Under the pieces are notes generated by a model, which saw only the letters and a program-made list of their open reading frames with translations, searched no databases and was not told the DNA's origin. 64,000 bases of DNA, taken from Leptolyngbya iicbica LK (GTDB lineage Bacteria > Cyanobacteriota > Cyanobacteriia > Phormidesmidales > Phormidesmidaceae). Positions 55,335 to 63,834 of this stretch are shown one piece after another. The DNA lies in NCBI RefSeq assembly GCF_004212215.1, contig NZ_QVFV01000001.1, forward strand, positions 630,814-694,813. The letters run 5' to 3'. The translations under genes were made by a program, and so were the position numbers. The stretch's first letter is position 1. Every line of letters starts with the position of its first letter.

Positions 55335-57080
55335 ATGGTACGGTTACTCCGCTATTTCCCAACGGCGCTGATTTTGGGGTTGGGTCTGGTACTGACTCTG
55401 GCGGCGACTGCGTGGGTCGAGCGGTGGGAAAGGCTTTCGCGGCAGAGTGAGTTTCAAAAACAAACGAACAACCTCACCACCGCATTGCAGCGCACCACCA
55501 ACCGTTACACCGAACTGTTGCTCTCCATCAGTGATTTATATGATGCGGCCAATAACGAAGTTGATGACGCCGCTTTTCGGCGCTTTGTAAATCGGGCAGT
55601 GACCACCTACCCCGGCATTCAAGCGCTGGAGTGGGCGCCACAAGTCACCCAACCAGAGCGAGCGAATTACGAGCAGCAGCTCAGTCAGTTAACCGACGGC
55701 GATCGCACCTTCATTACCGAACGCGATGAGCAAACGGGACAACTCATTCCCGCTGAGCAGCGCGATCGCTACGTGCCCGTCACCTTTCTCGAACCCATTC
55801 CCAGTAACGAACCAGCGCTCGGCTATGACCTCGCCTCCGATGAGACGCGCCGCATTGCGTTAGAGCAAGCGCGGGATACGGGCGCGATCGCCGCTACCGG
55901 GCGCATTCAGCTCGTGCAAGAAACCAATGAAAACCAGTACGGCTTTTTGGTCTTTGCCCCCATCTACGAAGCCCCAACCGTCAGCCTGGCCGACCGCCAG
56001 AGCAAGATTTTAGGGTACGTGCTCGGCGTGTTTCGGGTCGCCGATGTGGTGGAAGAATCCTTGCGCGACCTGGATTACGATATCGATTTTTACATTCTGG
56101 ACCAAACGGCACAGCCCAGCGAGCAGCTGTTGGGGGTTTATCAGACTGCTTCGCGCAGCGTCAGTGCCGAGCCGCAGAAGATCACCATTCTCGAAACCAA
56201 TAGTGCCCTCTGCGCAGTGCCCGCAGATTGCATTCAAACCATTCAGCTGGGCCAGCGCGAATGGCAGATCGTGTTTGTGCCCAGCAGTATGCAGACTTTT
56301 CTCTGGGGCACTGTGGCAACTTTGGTGATTGGGCTATTGCTGACAGCAACGGTGCTGATTTATGTGGCGCGCTGGCAAAGCGAACTGCAACGCACTCGCG
56401 AATTGAGCGACCTGAAGCTGCGGCTATTTTCCATGGCCTCTCATGAACTGCGCACGCCACTCAGCATCATTTCCGTGTCGGCCCAGTCCCTAGCGGCCAA
56501 CCTCAACGAGCTATCGCCCGAAAAACGTGCCAGTAGCCTCGATCGCATTCAAGTGGCCGCCCAACGCATGGGCAAACTCGTCAACGATATGCTGACTCTG
56601 ACGCGGGCCGAGGCGGGCAAGCTGGAATTCAACCCCGAAATCATTGCGCTGGAACCGTTTTGCCAGCAGCTGTACGAACAAATTCATCTCAAAGCGGGAC
56701 AAACGCTGCTGCGAGCAGGCAATGCCACACACAGCCAAATTTTTGCCGACAAGAGTTTGCTCAGCTCCATCCTGCTAAATTTGCTCTCCAACGCCGCCAA
56801 ATATTCCCCAGAGCACAGCTCGATTCGCCTGATGATTCACCAGGAAAAAACGGCTGTGTGCTTTCAAGTGGTGGATCAAGGCATCGGCATTTTGCCAGAA
56901 GAGCGATCGGCGATTCTGGATGCCTTTTATCGGGGCGAAAATGTCGGAGCGGTTTCCGGCACGGGCTTAGGGCTGGCGGTGGTCAAAACCTGCGTCGATA
57001 TTCATCAAGGCACGTTGGCGATCGCCAGTAACGCTGATGGGGGAACCACTGTGACAGTGTGGCTACCGCAGGTGGAGTGA
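55335..57080 (+). CDS. CHASE-domain sensor histidine kinase
   Basis: 581 residues. Membrane helix (~7-26, FPTALILGLGLVLTLAATAW), an extracytoplasmic CHASE domain (~45-300: PGIQALEWAPQV, FLEPIPSNEPALGYDLASDE, GFLVFAPIYEAP), a second helix (~313-338), HisKA (MASHELRTPLSIISVSAQSL) and HATPase_c (NLLSNAAKYSPEHS, DQGIGILPEERS, GTGLGLAVVK). The phospho-His is in SHELRTPL. CHASE binds small external ligands; in plants it senses cytokinins, in bacteria ligands are mostly unknown. The convergent OmpR-type regulator is its likely partner. Confidence 0.93.
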   Translation: MVRLLRYFPTALILGLGLVLTLAATAWVERWERLSRQSEFQKQTNNLTTALQRTTNRYTELLLSISDLYDAANNEVDDAAFRRFVNRAVTTYPGIQALEWAPQVTQPERANYEQQLSQLTDGDRTFITERDEQTGQLIPAEQRDRYVPVTFLEPIPSNEPALGYDLASDETRRIALEQARDTGAIAATGRIQLVQETNENQYGFLVFAPIYEAPTVSLADRQSKILGYVLGVFRVADVVEESLRDLDYDIDFYILDQTAQPSEQLLGVYQTASRSVSAEPQKITILETNSALCAVPADCIQTIQLGQREWQIVFVPSSMQTFLWGTVATLVIGLLLTATVLIYVARWQSELQRTRELSDLKLRLFSMASHELRTPLSIISVSAQSLAANLNELSPEKRASSLDRIQVAAQRMGKLVNDMLTLTRAEAGKLEFNPEIIALEPFCQQLYEQIHLKAGQTLLRAGNATHSQIFADKSLLSSILLNLLSNAAKYSPEHSSIRLMIHQEKTAVCFQVVDQGIGILPEERSAILDAFYRGENVGAVSGTGLGLAVVKTCVDIHQGTLAIASNADGGTTVTVWLPQVE

Positions 57081-57083
57081 GTG

Positions 57084-57260
57084 AGGGCAGGGGAGCATCA
57101 GGGCAGGGGGGCGGTTGGGGCAAGGGGGCTTTGGGGGCAAGGGGGCTTTGGGGGCAAGGGGGACTAGATGACATGTCGAACGTTAATCTGCTGATTTATC
57201 ATCGCTCCCCCGCTCCTCATCTCCCCCGCTCCCCTGCCCCAATCGCTCCTCCGCTCCTCT
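57084..57260. repeat. G-rich/C-rich palindromic repeat, copy 5
   Basis: G-rich arm 57084-57165 (GGGGGCAAGGGGGCTTTGGG in near-tandem), centre about 40 bases (CATGTCGAACGTTAATCTGC), C-rich arm 57206-57260. It lies between the convergent kinase and regulator genes and could act as a two-way terminator. Confidence 0.85.
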
Positions 57261-57265
57261 CCGTG

Positions 57266-57940
57266 CTAAACCTCCATCAACCGATATCCCAACCCATGCA
57301 CGGTTTCCACAAAGTTCCGGGGGGCACCTGCCTTGTGCAATTTCTTCCTCAGGGATTTGAGATGCGCCTTGACCGTTTCTTCGCCAGGGGGGTCGTCCAT
57401 CGGCCAGATTGATTCCAACATGAAGTAGCGACTGAGGACTCGACGACCATGCCGCATCAGTAAATTGAGGATGGCAAACTCTTTGGGTGTCAGCCGCAGC
57501 GGCGTATCCCCATAGGTAACTTCATAGGTGTTGGGGTTGAGTCGGAGCGCTCCCCAGGTCAGGGTCGTGGTGGCACTGGTCTGGCCGCGTCGTAACAGCG
57601 CCCGAATTTGAGCGGTGAGCTCTGCCAGGTCAAAGGGCTTGACCATGTAAGCGTCGGCCCCAGCGTCGAGCCCCGCAATTTTGTCTTGGCGAGTATCGCG
57701 GGCGGTGAGCATGAGCACGGGCGCATGAATGCTGTGCGATCGCATCCGTTGACACAGGGCCAGCCCATCCAGGCACGGCAGCGTCACATCCATCAGCATG
57801 AGGTCGTAGGGCATGAGTCGCATGTGCTGCCAAGCGGTTTCGCCGTCAGTGGCAACATCCACGGTATATCGCATCGCTTCTAACGCTTCGGCCAGCGATG
57901 CCGATAGATGGCGATCGTCTTCGACTAACAAGATCCGCAT
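57266..57940 (-). CDS. OmpR-family response regulator
   Basis: 224 residues from the ATG at 57940; the frame extends to 58054 but MRILLVEDD is the family start. Receiver 1-120 with acceptor Asp51 (LMLMDVTLPCLDG), Thr in VLMLTARDT and Lys in AYMVKPFDL; winged-helix DNA-binding domain 130-222 (LRLTPKEFAILNLLMRHGRRVLSR, VKAHLKSLRKKLHKAG, VETVHGLGYRL). A transcription factor, probably phosphorylated by the convergent CHASE kinase. The RppA/ManR-like family controls metal or redox genes in other cyanobacteria, but the target here is unknown. Confidence 0.93.
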   Translation of the reverse strand: MRILLVEDDRHLSASLAEALEAMRYTVDVATDGETAWQHMRLMPYDLMLMDVTLPCLDGLALCQRMRSHSIHAPVLMLTARDTRQDKIAGLDAGADAYMVKPFDLAELTAQIRALLRRGQTSATTTLTWGALRLNPNTYEVTYGDTPLRLTPKEFAILNLLMRHGRRVLSRYFMLESIWPMDDPPGEETVKAHLKSLRKKLHKAGAPRNFVETVHGLGYRLMEV

Positions 57941-58173
57941 AGCGACAGCATTGCCCTCTCTGGTAGGAGAGAGGCCCCCAAGCTCGTTCAACCTGCTCAA
58001 TGACTTTCCTTGTTGGAAACGAGAACTGGCTTGGTGGCAGTCCAGGGCACCCAAGCCCCGGTGTCAGCCCCTAACCGCCTCACCGCCCTCAAGGAAAATC
58101 TTTTAGATGTTGGCATCATGCGTTTTGCCAGAGATGCACACGGTAATGCAGATTACATAAATCAAAAACTTTT

Positions 58174-59100
58174 TTATTGTCCGGTCAAGGCTTCGAAGCC
58201 AGAGATGACATCCAGGAGCTCGGCGGTGATGGCGCTTTGGCGCTGCTGGCGATATTGCCGGGTGAGGTCTTCGAGACGGTCGTCAATGTTGCTTTCGGCG
58301 GCCTGCATGGCGGCAAGGCGGCTGGCATTTTCGCTCGCGAGGGAGGCCGCCAGAGCCTGATACAGCGAAATGAACAGGTATTGTCGCACGAGCTTGAAAA
58401 ACAGGGTTTCCGGATCCATCAGGGGGGTAGGTAAGCGGCGACTGGGCCAGGGGCGCTGCCGCAGTTGAGCCAGCCAAGCTTCATCAAGGGGTAGCGGCTG
58501 CACAATCACAGATTCGTAGGCGACGCTCGACGTAGGCCGGTTATAAAACAGCAGAATCCGTTGGTTGGGCACCAGGCCACGCGAGCCAATCGTTCCCCAG
58601 TGGGTTTGCCAGCGATCGATCATCAGCAACAGGTCTTGAACGGTGGCGGTAATGCCATCAACATTGCTGGGTACGGCAAAGGTTTCGTCGATTCGCAGGC
58701 CCAACTCTTGCAGCGTCGGCAGAGGGCGAGCACCGACGACGGCAAGGTGGCGCTGTTCAGCGATCGCGATCGGCGGATCGCCCAGGTAGCGATCGAGGTA
58801 CTGGGCAATTTGCTGATTAAACTGCCCGCACAAGCCCTGATCAGACCCAAATAAAATGATGCCTAACGGATCGGGTGAAGACGAGGCTGGGGCCAACGCC
58901 GCCGGCGGCGCGACCGAGGCTGACTGCTGGAGCAAAATTTGCAGTCCCAGCTCGAGGGTGTGGGAATATTGCTGCAGGGAAGCCAGGGCCGCTTCGTACT
59001 GCTGAATGCTAACTGCCGCCTGGGCTTTCATAGTTTTGACCACCGATTGCAGATCTGCGGTGCTGCCGATTTGCGACTTGAGGGCTTCAGGGGTTTGCAT
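58174..59100 (-). CDS. atpG: N-ATPase subunit gamma (alternate F1F0)
   Basis: 308 residues, the alternate-type gamma (central rotor shaft). It starts QTPEALKSQIGSTADLQSVVKTMKAQA, with the shaft helix, and ends AITAELLDVISGFEALTGQ, the matching C-terminal helix. The middle domain DPLGIILFGSDQGLCGQFNQ is the usual gamma loop. Its ATG follows the alpha stop directly (TAAATG), so translation is coupled. It is the last gene of the N-ATPase set; nothing follows on this strand before the OmpR-type regulator. Confidence 0.92.
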   Translation of the reverse strand: MQTPEALKSQIGSTADLQSVVKTMKAQAAVSIQQYEAALASLQQYSHTLELGLQILLQQSASVAPPAALAPASSSPDPLGIILFGSDQGLCGQFNQQIAQYLDRYLGDPPIAIAEQRHLAVVGARPLPTLQELGLRIDETFAVPSNVDGITATVQDLLLMIDRWQTHWGTIGSRGLVPNQRILLFYNRPTSSVAYESVIVQPLPLDEAWLAQLRQRPWPSRRLPTPLMDPETLFFKLVRQYLFISLYQALAASLASENASRLAAMQAAESNIDDRLEDLTRQYRQQRQSAITAELLDVISGFEALTGQ

Positions 59101-60645
59101 TTAGACCTCACTATCTGCGGGGGACGATGGGGATGGCGCGGCGGCGATCGCATCATCAACGGCTTGGGCGGCCACGGCGAGTAGGGCAGCGCGATCGCGA
59201 TCGGACAAGTTTTCCCCCGCCTCAATTTGGTCGCAAAGGTCCGCCCGTTCCCAGCGCACCGCCTGCCGAATGGCCGCTGTCACCCGCTGAATATCCGCTA
59301 AGGGCACCCCATCCAGTTCCCCTTCAGCCAGGGCGAGCAAGACCGCGATTTGCTCAGCAGCAGCCAGGGGTTCGGCTTGGCGCTGCTTCAACACCTCTTG
59401 CACCCGCCGCCCCCGCGCCAGGGTGTGGCGAGTATCGTCGTCGAGCTGGGTGCCAAAGCGAGCAAATACCTCCATCTCTTTGTATTGGGAATAGGACAGC
59501 CGCAGATCTCCCGCAACATCGCGATAGGCGGGGAGTTGCGTTTTGCCGCCCACCCGCGACACCGATTTTCCCACTTCCACGGCGGGCAAAATTCCCTGCT
59601 GAAATTGTTCTGGGGACAGATAAATCTGACCGTCGGTGATGGAAATCAAATTCGTGGGAATGTACGCCGCCAGGTTTTGCGCCTGGGTTTCCACAATCGG
59701 CAGCGCCGTGAGAGAACCGCCGCCATACTCTGGTTTCAGCCGGGTCGATCGCTCCAGCAGTCGCGAATGAATGTAGAAAATATCGCCGGGGTACGCCTCG
59801 CGCCCGGGGGGCCGACGCAGCAGCAGCGACAGTTCGCGATAGGCCCAGGCGTGGCGGGTCAGGTCGTCGTACACCACCAGCACATCGCGCCCCTGATCCA
59901 TAAAGTATTCCGCCACAGTGGTGGCGGCGTAGGGGGTGATGTATTGCAGCGCCGGGGGATCTTCGCCCGTAGACATCATCACCAGACTGTAGTCCAGCGC
60001 GTCGCGATCGCGCAGGGTGGCAATGACGTTGGCGATCGCACTCGCCCGCTGCCCAATCGCACAGTAGATGCAAATCATGTCCTGATCATGCTGATTGAGA
60101 ATGGTATCCACCGCGATCGCCGTTTTGCCGGTCTGGCGATCGCCCACAATCAGTTCCCGCTGGCCCCGCCCCACCGGAATCAGCGCATCCACCACCTTCA
60201 GCCCCGTTTGCAACGGCACCTTGACCGGGGCGCGATGGATAAACGGCGGGGCTGCCCGCTCAATCGGTCGGCGTTCTTTGGCGGCAATGGCCCCCAGCCC
60301 ATCCAACGGTCTGCCCGTCGGATCAATCACCCGCCCCAGCAAGGCATCCCCGACCGGTACATCCACCACCCGCCCGGTGCGCTCTACCCGCTGGCCGACC
60401 TCCAGGTGGTCACTCGCCCCCAACAAAATCACCCCCAGCTCATCCGCGTCAAGGTTAAAAGCAATCCCCGGTACCTGCCCCCGAAACATCAGCAACTCAT
60501 CGGCCTGGGTGTGAGGCAGCCCCGTAACCGTGGCGATGCTTTCGCTAATCGAGGCGATCGTCCCCACTTCCCGGAGTTGGGGGACTGGATCGCGATCGCG
60601 CTGGAGTAGCGCGTCGAGGGTGTCATGGAGCAGGGCGGTGAGCAT
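59101..60645 (-). CDS. atpA: N-ATPase subunit alpha
   Basis: 514 residues from the ATG at 60645; the frame extends upstream through a GT-rich repeat to 60759, which would add an artificial MHPTR run. Seen: P-loop [74 protein letters not shown] (near the alpha-Arg finger region), and a C-terminal helical domain. This is the non-catalytic nucleotide-binding subunit; catalysis needs beta (AtpD), which is not encoded in the window. Sequence is of the N-ATPase branch, clearly not the housekeeping ATP synthase. Confidence 0.93.
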   Translation of the reverse strand: MLTALLHDTLDALLQRDRDPVPQLREVGTIASISESIATVTGLPHTQADELLMFRGQVPGIAFNLDADELGVILLGASDHLEVGQRVERTGRVVDVPVGDALLGRVIDPTGRPLDGLGAIAAKERRPIERAAPPFIHRAPVKVPLQTGLKVVDALIPVGRGQRELIVGDRQTGKTAIAVDTILNQHDQDMICIYCAIGQRASAIANVIATLRDRDALDYSLVMMSTGEDPPALQYITPYAATTVAEYFMDQGRDVLVVYDDLTRHAWAYRELSLLLRRPPGREAYPGDIFYIHSRLLERSTRLKPEYGGGSLTALPIVETQAQNLAAYIPTNLISITDGQIYLSPEQFQQGILPAVEVGKSVSRVGGKTQLPAYRDVAGDLRLSYSQYKEMEVFARFGTQLDDDTRHTLARGRRVQEVLKQRQAEPLAAAEQIAVLLALAEGELDGVPLADIQRVTAAIRQAVRWERADLCDQIEAGENLSDRDRAALLAVAAQAVDDAIAAAPSPSSPADSEV

Positions 60646-60772
60646 GGGTGGAGTGGGGTGTGAGGGTGGCAGGGTGTGAGGGTGTGAGGGTGAGGTCGGT
60701 GGAGTGGGTGAGCGTGTAGGGTGCATTCGCGTAGGGTGCATTCGCGTAGGGTGCACCATTTCACCATGCCCC
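60646..60772. repeat. GT-rich tandem repeats in the atpF-atpA spacer
   Basis: Two kinds: GTGTGAGG-type units (about 60657-60715), and a 15-base unit GTAGGGTGCATTCGC repeated almost three times (60717-60760). On the minus strand it is open and in frame with atpA, reading MHPTR repeatedly. It differs from the G-rich/C-rich family of the peptide operon. Confidence 0.8.
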
Positions 60773-61555
60773 TCAAGAACGAGCCGATTGGCCTTGGGAA
60801 TGAGAATCAGATTGGGCCGATCTCATTGTTTTTTCCAACGCCTGCAAATAATCTTCGGCACTCCAGGCAAGGTCATAGGCGTCATTTTGTAGCCGGATGC
60901 CGCAGAGGAGTTGGGGCGATCGCTCGAAGTGGATGGCTTGCCCATTCAGCAGATGAGTCTCACGCAGGGTTTGGCATAGCGCGGCCTGGCTGGCCTCGGA
61001 GAGGTCGTCACTGGTTTGTACGGTGACGGGATGATCAGCAAAGGCTGTAGCGATCGCCCGCCGCTGCCCATCATCCAACCCACGCAGCTTTTGTTGAAAG
61101 GCGTAGACAGTTTGCGCTTCTAAATCGGTGTTGGCAATATCCTGCAGCACTCGCCGCACGATCGCGACCATCTGTGCGCCAAATTCGGCTTGCAAATCGG
61201 TCAAAAGGCTGTGTTGCTCATGGGCCAAGGCGGTAGCCCATTGCTGGCGTTTGTGCGCGAGTTCGGCTTGAGCTTGCTGCACTTCTTGGTGGCGCAGCGC
61301 TGCCGCTTCGGCTTGGGCCTGACTGAGCAGTTGCTCGCGCTGGGCTTCCAGGGCTCGCTGAGCTTGGTGATATTCCTTCGCTGCCGCCGCCGCTTTCACT
61401 TGTTCGGCCTCGGCGGCATCCCACCGCGCCTGCATTTGGTCTTGTCGCTGATCAATCGTTTTGAGAATCGGCTGGTACAAAAACCGATGCAGCAAAAACA
61501 GCAGGATCAGAAAGTTGATGATCTGGGCGATGACCGTAAACCAGTCAATCAGCAT
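60773..61555 (-). CDS. atpF: N-ATPase subunit b (alternate F0)
   Basis: 260 residues, longer than normal b. One N-terminal membrane helix ([20 protein letters not shown]), then a long charged coiled coil ([21 protein letters not shown]...) and a C-terminal delta-like part ([20 protein letters not shown]), as in N-ATPases where b and delta are fused and no separate atpH exists. It is the peripheral stator. The atpE stop lies 6 bases ahead. Confidence 0.92.
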   Translation of the reverse strand: MLIDWFTVIAQIINFLILLFLLHRFLYQPILKTIDQRQDQMQARWDAAEAEQVKAAAAAKEYHQAQRALEAQREQLLSQAQAEAAALRHQEVQQAQAELAHKRQQWATALAHEQHSLLTDLQAEFGAQMVAIVRRVLQDIANTDLEAQTVYAFQQKLRGLDDGQRRAIATAFADHPVTVQTSDDLSEASQAALCQTLRETHLLNGQAIHFERSPQLLCGIRLQNDAYDLAWSAEDYLQALEKTMRSAQSDSHSQGQSARS

Positions 61556-61561
61556 GATGCC

Positions 61562-61852
61562 TTACCCTCCCCCCGCCTGCTCGATGAAGTAATTCCAAAA
61601 GGGATTGGCAAAGATCAAAATCATCGACACGACAAAACAGTAAATGGCGGTGGATTCCACCAGGGCCAAGCCCACAAACAGGGTGCGAGTGATGGTGTTG
61701 GCCTCGTCTGGCTGTTGGGCCAAGGCCCCCAGCGCGCGGGCTAACGCCAGACCTTCGCCGATCGCCGGGGCGATCGCGCCAATGGAGATCGTGAGTCCGG
61801 CGGTCATAATCGAGATCACGCCAATCCAGCCCAATTCGGTCAGATTTTCCAT
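61562..61852 (-). CDS. atpE: N-ATPase subunit c with sodium-binding residues
   Basis: 96 residues, two membrane helices joined by the polar loop RALGALAQQPDEANT. Helix 1 has Glu33 (PAIGEGLA); helix 2 has Glu66-Ser67-Thr68 and Tyr71 (LVESTAIY). This Glu/Glu-Ser-Thr/Tyr set is that of sodium-binding N-ATPase rings rather than proton rings. The subunit forms the rotor ring. Sodium specificity is inferred from the residues. Confidence 0.93.
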   Translation of the reverse strand: MENLTELGWIGVISIMTAGLTISIGAIAPAIGEGLALARALGALAQQPDEANTITRTLFVGLALVESTAIYCFVVSMILIFANPFWNYFIEQAGGG

Positions 61853-61906
61853 GGCTTGACTCCTAGATAAAGTGCCTGTCCACCCGTGATGGGCGAAGGT
61901 TGCTGG

Positions 61907-62626
61907 CTATGCCTGCCCCTCACTGGCCACGGTGGCATCTGCCGCGTCGGTTTTGGCCTGTTGTCGCCGCATCCCCGACGCGATGTAGACCATCGCCAAA
62001 ATGGCAAACACATACGCCTGAATCACGCCGACCAGCAGTCCAAACGCCTGCATCACCACAGGAAAGAACAGCGGCACAATGGACAGCAAAATCGCCACCA
62101 GCAAACTCGTGCTCATGACATTGCCAAAAAGCCGAATGGCGAGGGCGATCGTGCGCGAAAGTTCACTGATGAGGTTGAACGGCAGCATGACTGGCGTCGG
62201 CTCGATGTAATGCTGGAGATAGCGTCCCCACCCCAAACTTTGAATGCCAAACAAGGGCACGGCGATGAACACGCACAGAGCCAAGGCCAGCGTGGTAGAC
62301 AGTGACGCCGCTGGCGACATCAGGCCGGGGATGATCTCGATAATGTTAGCGGTCGCAATGAACAAGAATAAGGTGCCGATAAACGGCAAAAAGGGCCGCG
62401 CATCCTGACGGCTGGCGTCGCCGATTTGGTCACGCATGGCGGTCACGATAATTTCGACTCCGTGCTGCCAGCGCGATATGCGGTCTGGCCCGACGGCGAG
62501 GTGGCGCGTCACCCACCCGGCCATGAAGACTAGCACCAGCATCGTCACCCAGGAAAACACCAGCGTCGCATTGAGCTTAAAAAAGCCAGACTGCCAGTAA
62601 ATGATGTGGTCAGGGGTGATTTCCAT
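61907..62626 (-). CDS. atpB: N-ATPase subunit a
   Basis: 239 residues, about five to six membrane helices. The essential Arg is in ALAIRLFGNVMSTSLL; the last helices contain QAYVFAILAMVYIASGM. It forms the ion channel with the c ring. It starts with MEITPDHIIYWQSGFFKLN, typical for the N-ATPase branch. The atpR stop lies 4 bases ahead, and atpE follows about 54 bases after. Confidence 0.93.
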   Translation of the reverse strand: MEITPDHIIYWQSGFFKLNATLVFSWVTMLVLVFMAGWVTRHLAVGPDRISRWQHGVEIIVTAMRDQIGDASRQDARPFLPFIGTLFLFIATANIIEIIPGLMSPAASLSTTLALALCVFIAVPLFGIQSLGWGRYLQHYIEPTPVMLPFNLISELSRTIALAIRLFGNVMSTSLLVAILLSIVPLFFPVVMQAFGLLVGVIQAYVFAILAMVYIASGMRRQQAKTDAADATVASEGQA

Positions 62627-62630
62627 CGGC

Positions 62631-62924
62631 TTACCCCACCGCGTCCGGGGTGCGCGATCGCCCCAACGGCAAGCGCCGCATCAGCATGAACCGGGCCGTG
62701 ACAAACCCGACCAGTCCCGCGATCGCTCGCCGCCAATCGCCCTGCATAATCAGGTAAAAGCCGAGGAGCGCGATCGCCATGCGCCCAAAGTAGCTGCCCA
62801 CCATCAGCCGCACCGGCCACCCCGTGGTGGGCAACTGACGCACCGTAAACCACAGGCTGCCAAAGAAAAAGCCGCCTAACCCCGCACCCGCCAAAAAAGC
62901 CAGGATCAAAGTGCCCGCTGACAT
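62631..62924 (-). CDS. atpR: N-ATPase membrane subunit AtpR
   Basis: 97 residues, three hydrophobic segments. GGFFFGSLWFTVRQL and GSYFGRMAIALLGFYLI match AtpR, a small membrane protein found only in N-ATPase operons, where it follows atpQ. Conserved Arg residues in the helices were proposed to meet Glu residues of the c ring. Here it is the first gene of the set. A perfect AAGGAGG (62931-62937) lies 6 bases upstream of its ATG, and no atpQ remnant is seen before it. Confidence 0.88.
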   Translation of the reverse strand: MSAGTLILAFLAGAGLGGFFFGSLWFTVRQLPTTGWPVRLMVGSYFGRMAIALLGFYLIMQGDWRRAIAGLVGFVTARFMLMRRLPLGRSRTPDAVG

Positions 62925-63365
62925 CTTTTACCTCCTTGCAGCGTTGATGCGAAAAATCACTGCTGTCTCGATGGTAAGCAACGATCAGCGGGAAATTTCC
63001 TGGCTGACGGAAGACTTAAAGTTCGAGTTGCAAAAGTTCAACTCTTGGCCCCTCTACTTACCAGTGCATCTTGTGGGGCGTCTCAGACTTGACGCGATCG
63101 CGGCCTTTTTTAGCCGAATCGCATGATCGCTGGGTCGCTGAGAGCCACAATGTAGAAAGGCTCGGTTTGTAAACATACACTGCTGCAACGCCAGGAAATC
63201 GGAGCTGTGAGCTAGGTTGAAGGCGTTGGGGCTGCTCTGGATATGGTTCGTCGCCGGATGCGGCGCTGTGTTTATCGCCCCGAGTCCACCGGCCACATCG
63301 CTCTGCTCAACGACGCTCGCGATGTTGCCCATCCTGGAGTGATCGCCCCTCCGCCATTAATTGCC
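62925..63365. other. Divergent spacer where atpD, atpC and atpQ would be expected
   Basis: About 440 bases between atpR and the coiled-coil gene. Minus-strand frames here are short and lack any beta, epsilon or AtpQ features. Promoters for both neighbours should lie here. Confidence 0.6.
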
Positions 63366-63704
63366 ATGTCATTTTCCCGCCCCCCTAGCCGCATTCATCC
63401 CAAAGTCAGTACGATGCCTCGACAACAGTCCGAGTCGTCGCACTATTTGAATCTGTACAAACTCACCGTCGAGCGCAAACGGCTGCATCAAGAACTCAGT
63501 AGCTTGGAGAAGCGCCGCGATCGCATCCAAAATCGGCTCGCGGCTTTAGACCAAGAAATTGATCACCTCAGCAACCAAGCCCGGGAAATGGGTGAAACCA
63601 GTGCGCCGACGCCGCGATCGCTATCAGAACCCAACAGCGTCATTTATCCACCCGCCAGAACCGATCAGGCTGATCCGTACAAAACCGTCACATTGGATTA
63701 TTAA
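63366..63704 (+). CDS. Short coiled-coil protein
   Basis: 112 residues from the ATG at 63366; an ATG at 63414 and frame extension to 63243 are alternatives. Core: SHYLNLYKLTVERKRLHQEL, then SLEKRRDRIQNRLAALDQEI, a two-turn coiled coil. The tail is polar with PPARTDQADPYKTVTLDY. It resembles short coiled-coil proteins sometimes labelled GvpV-like in cyanobacteria, but no other gas-vesicle gene is near, so I do not assign that function. It is divergent from the N-ATPase genes. Confidence 0.7.
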   Translation: MSFSRPPSRIHPKVSTMPRQQSESSHYLNLYKLTVERKRLHQELSSLEKRRDRIQNRLAALDQEIDHLSNQAREMGETSAPTPRSLSEPNSVIYPPARTDQADPYKTVTLDY

Positions 63705-63812
63705 GTTTAATTTTTTCGCGCTTCAGAGCCGGCACAACGGTTGCTAGTTGGTAGATATCGGCAGGGTTGTGGCGCCTTTGTCTGACCGCAGTGACTGAAT
63801 TTGGCATAATGC

Positions 63813-63827
63813 TCTGACCGAGTCAGA
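63813..63827. promoter_or_regulatory. Small inverted repeat before the glycerate kinase start
   Basis: TCTGAC, CGA, GTCAGA: a perfect 6-base stem 7 bases before the ATG, overlapping the place of a ribosome site. CATAAT (63805-63810) just left of it resembles a -10 box. Confidence 0.3.
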
Positions 63828-63834
63828 AAGCCCT

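Noticed and set aside
47356-57260. Possible CRISPR array
   Set aside because: The repeats are low-complexity G/C runs without constant-length unique spacers, and no cas gene is present.
59350-60609. 419-codon plus-strand frame opposite atpA
   Set aside because: Same reason: antisense of a secure gene, with no recognisable domain.
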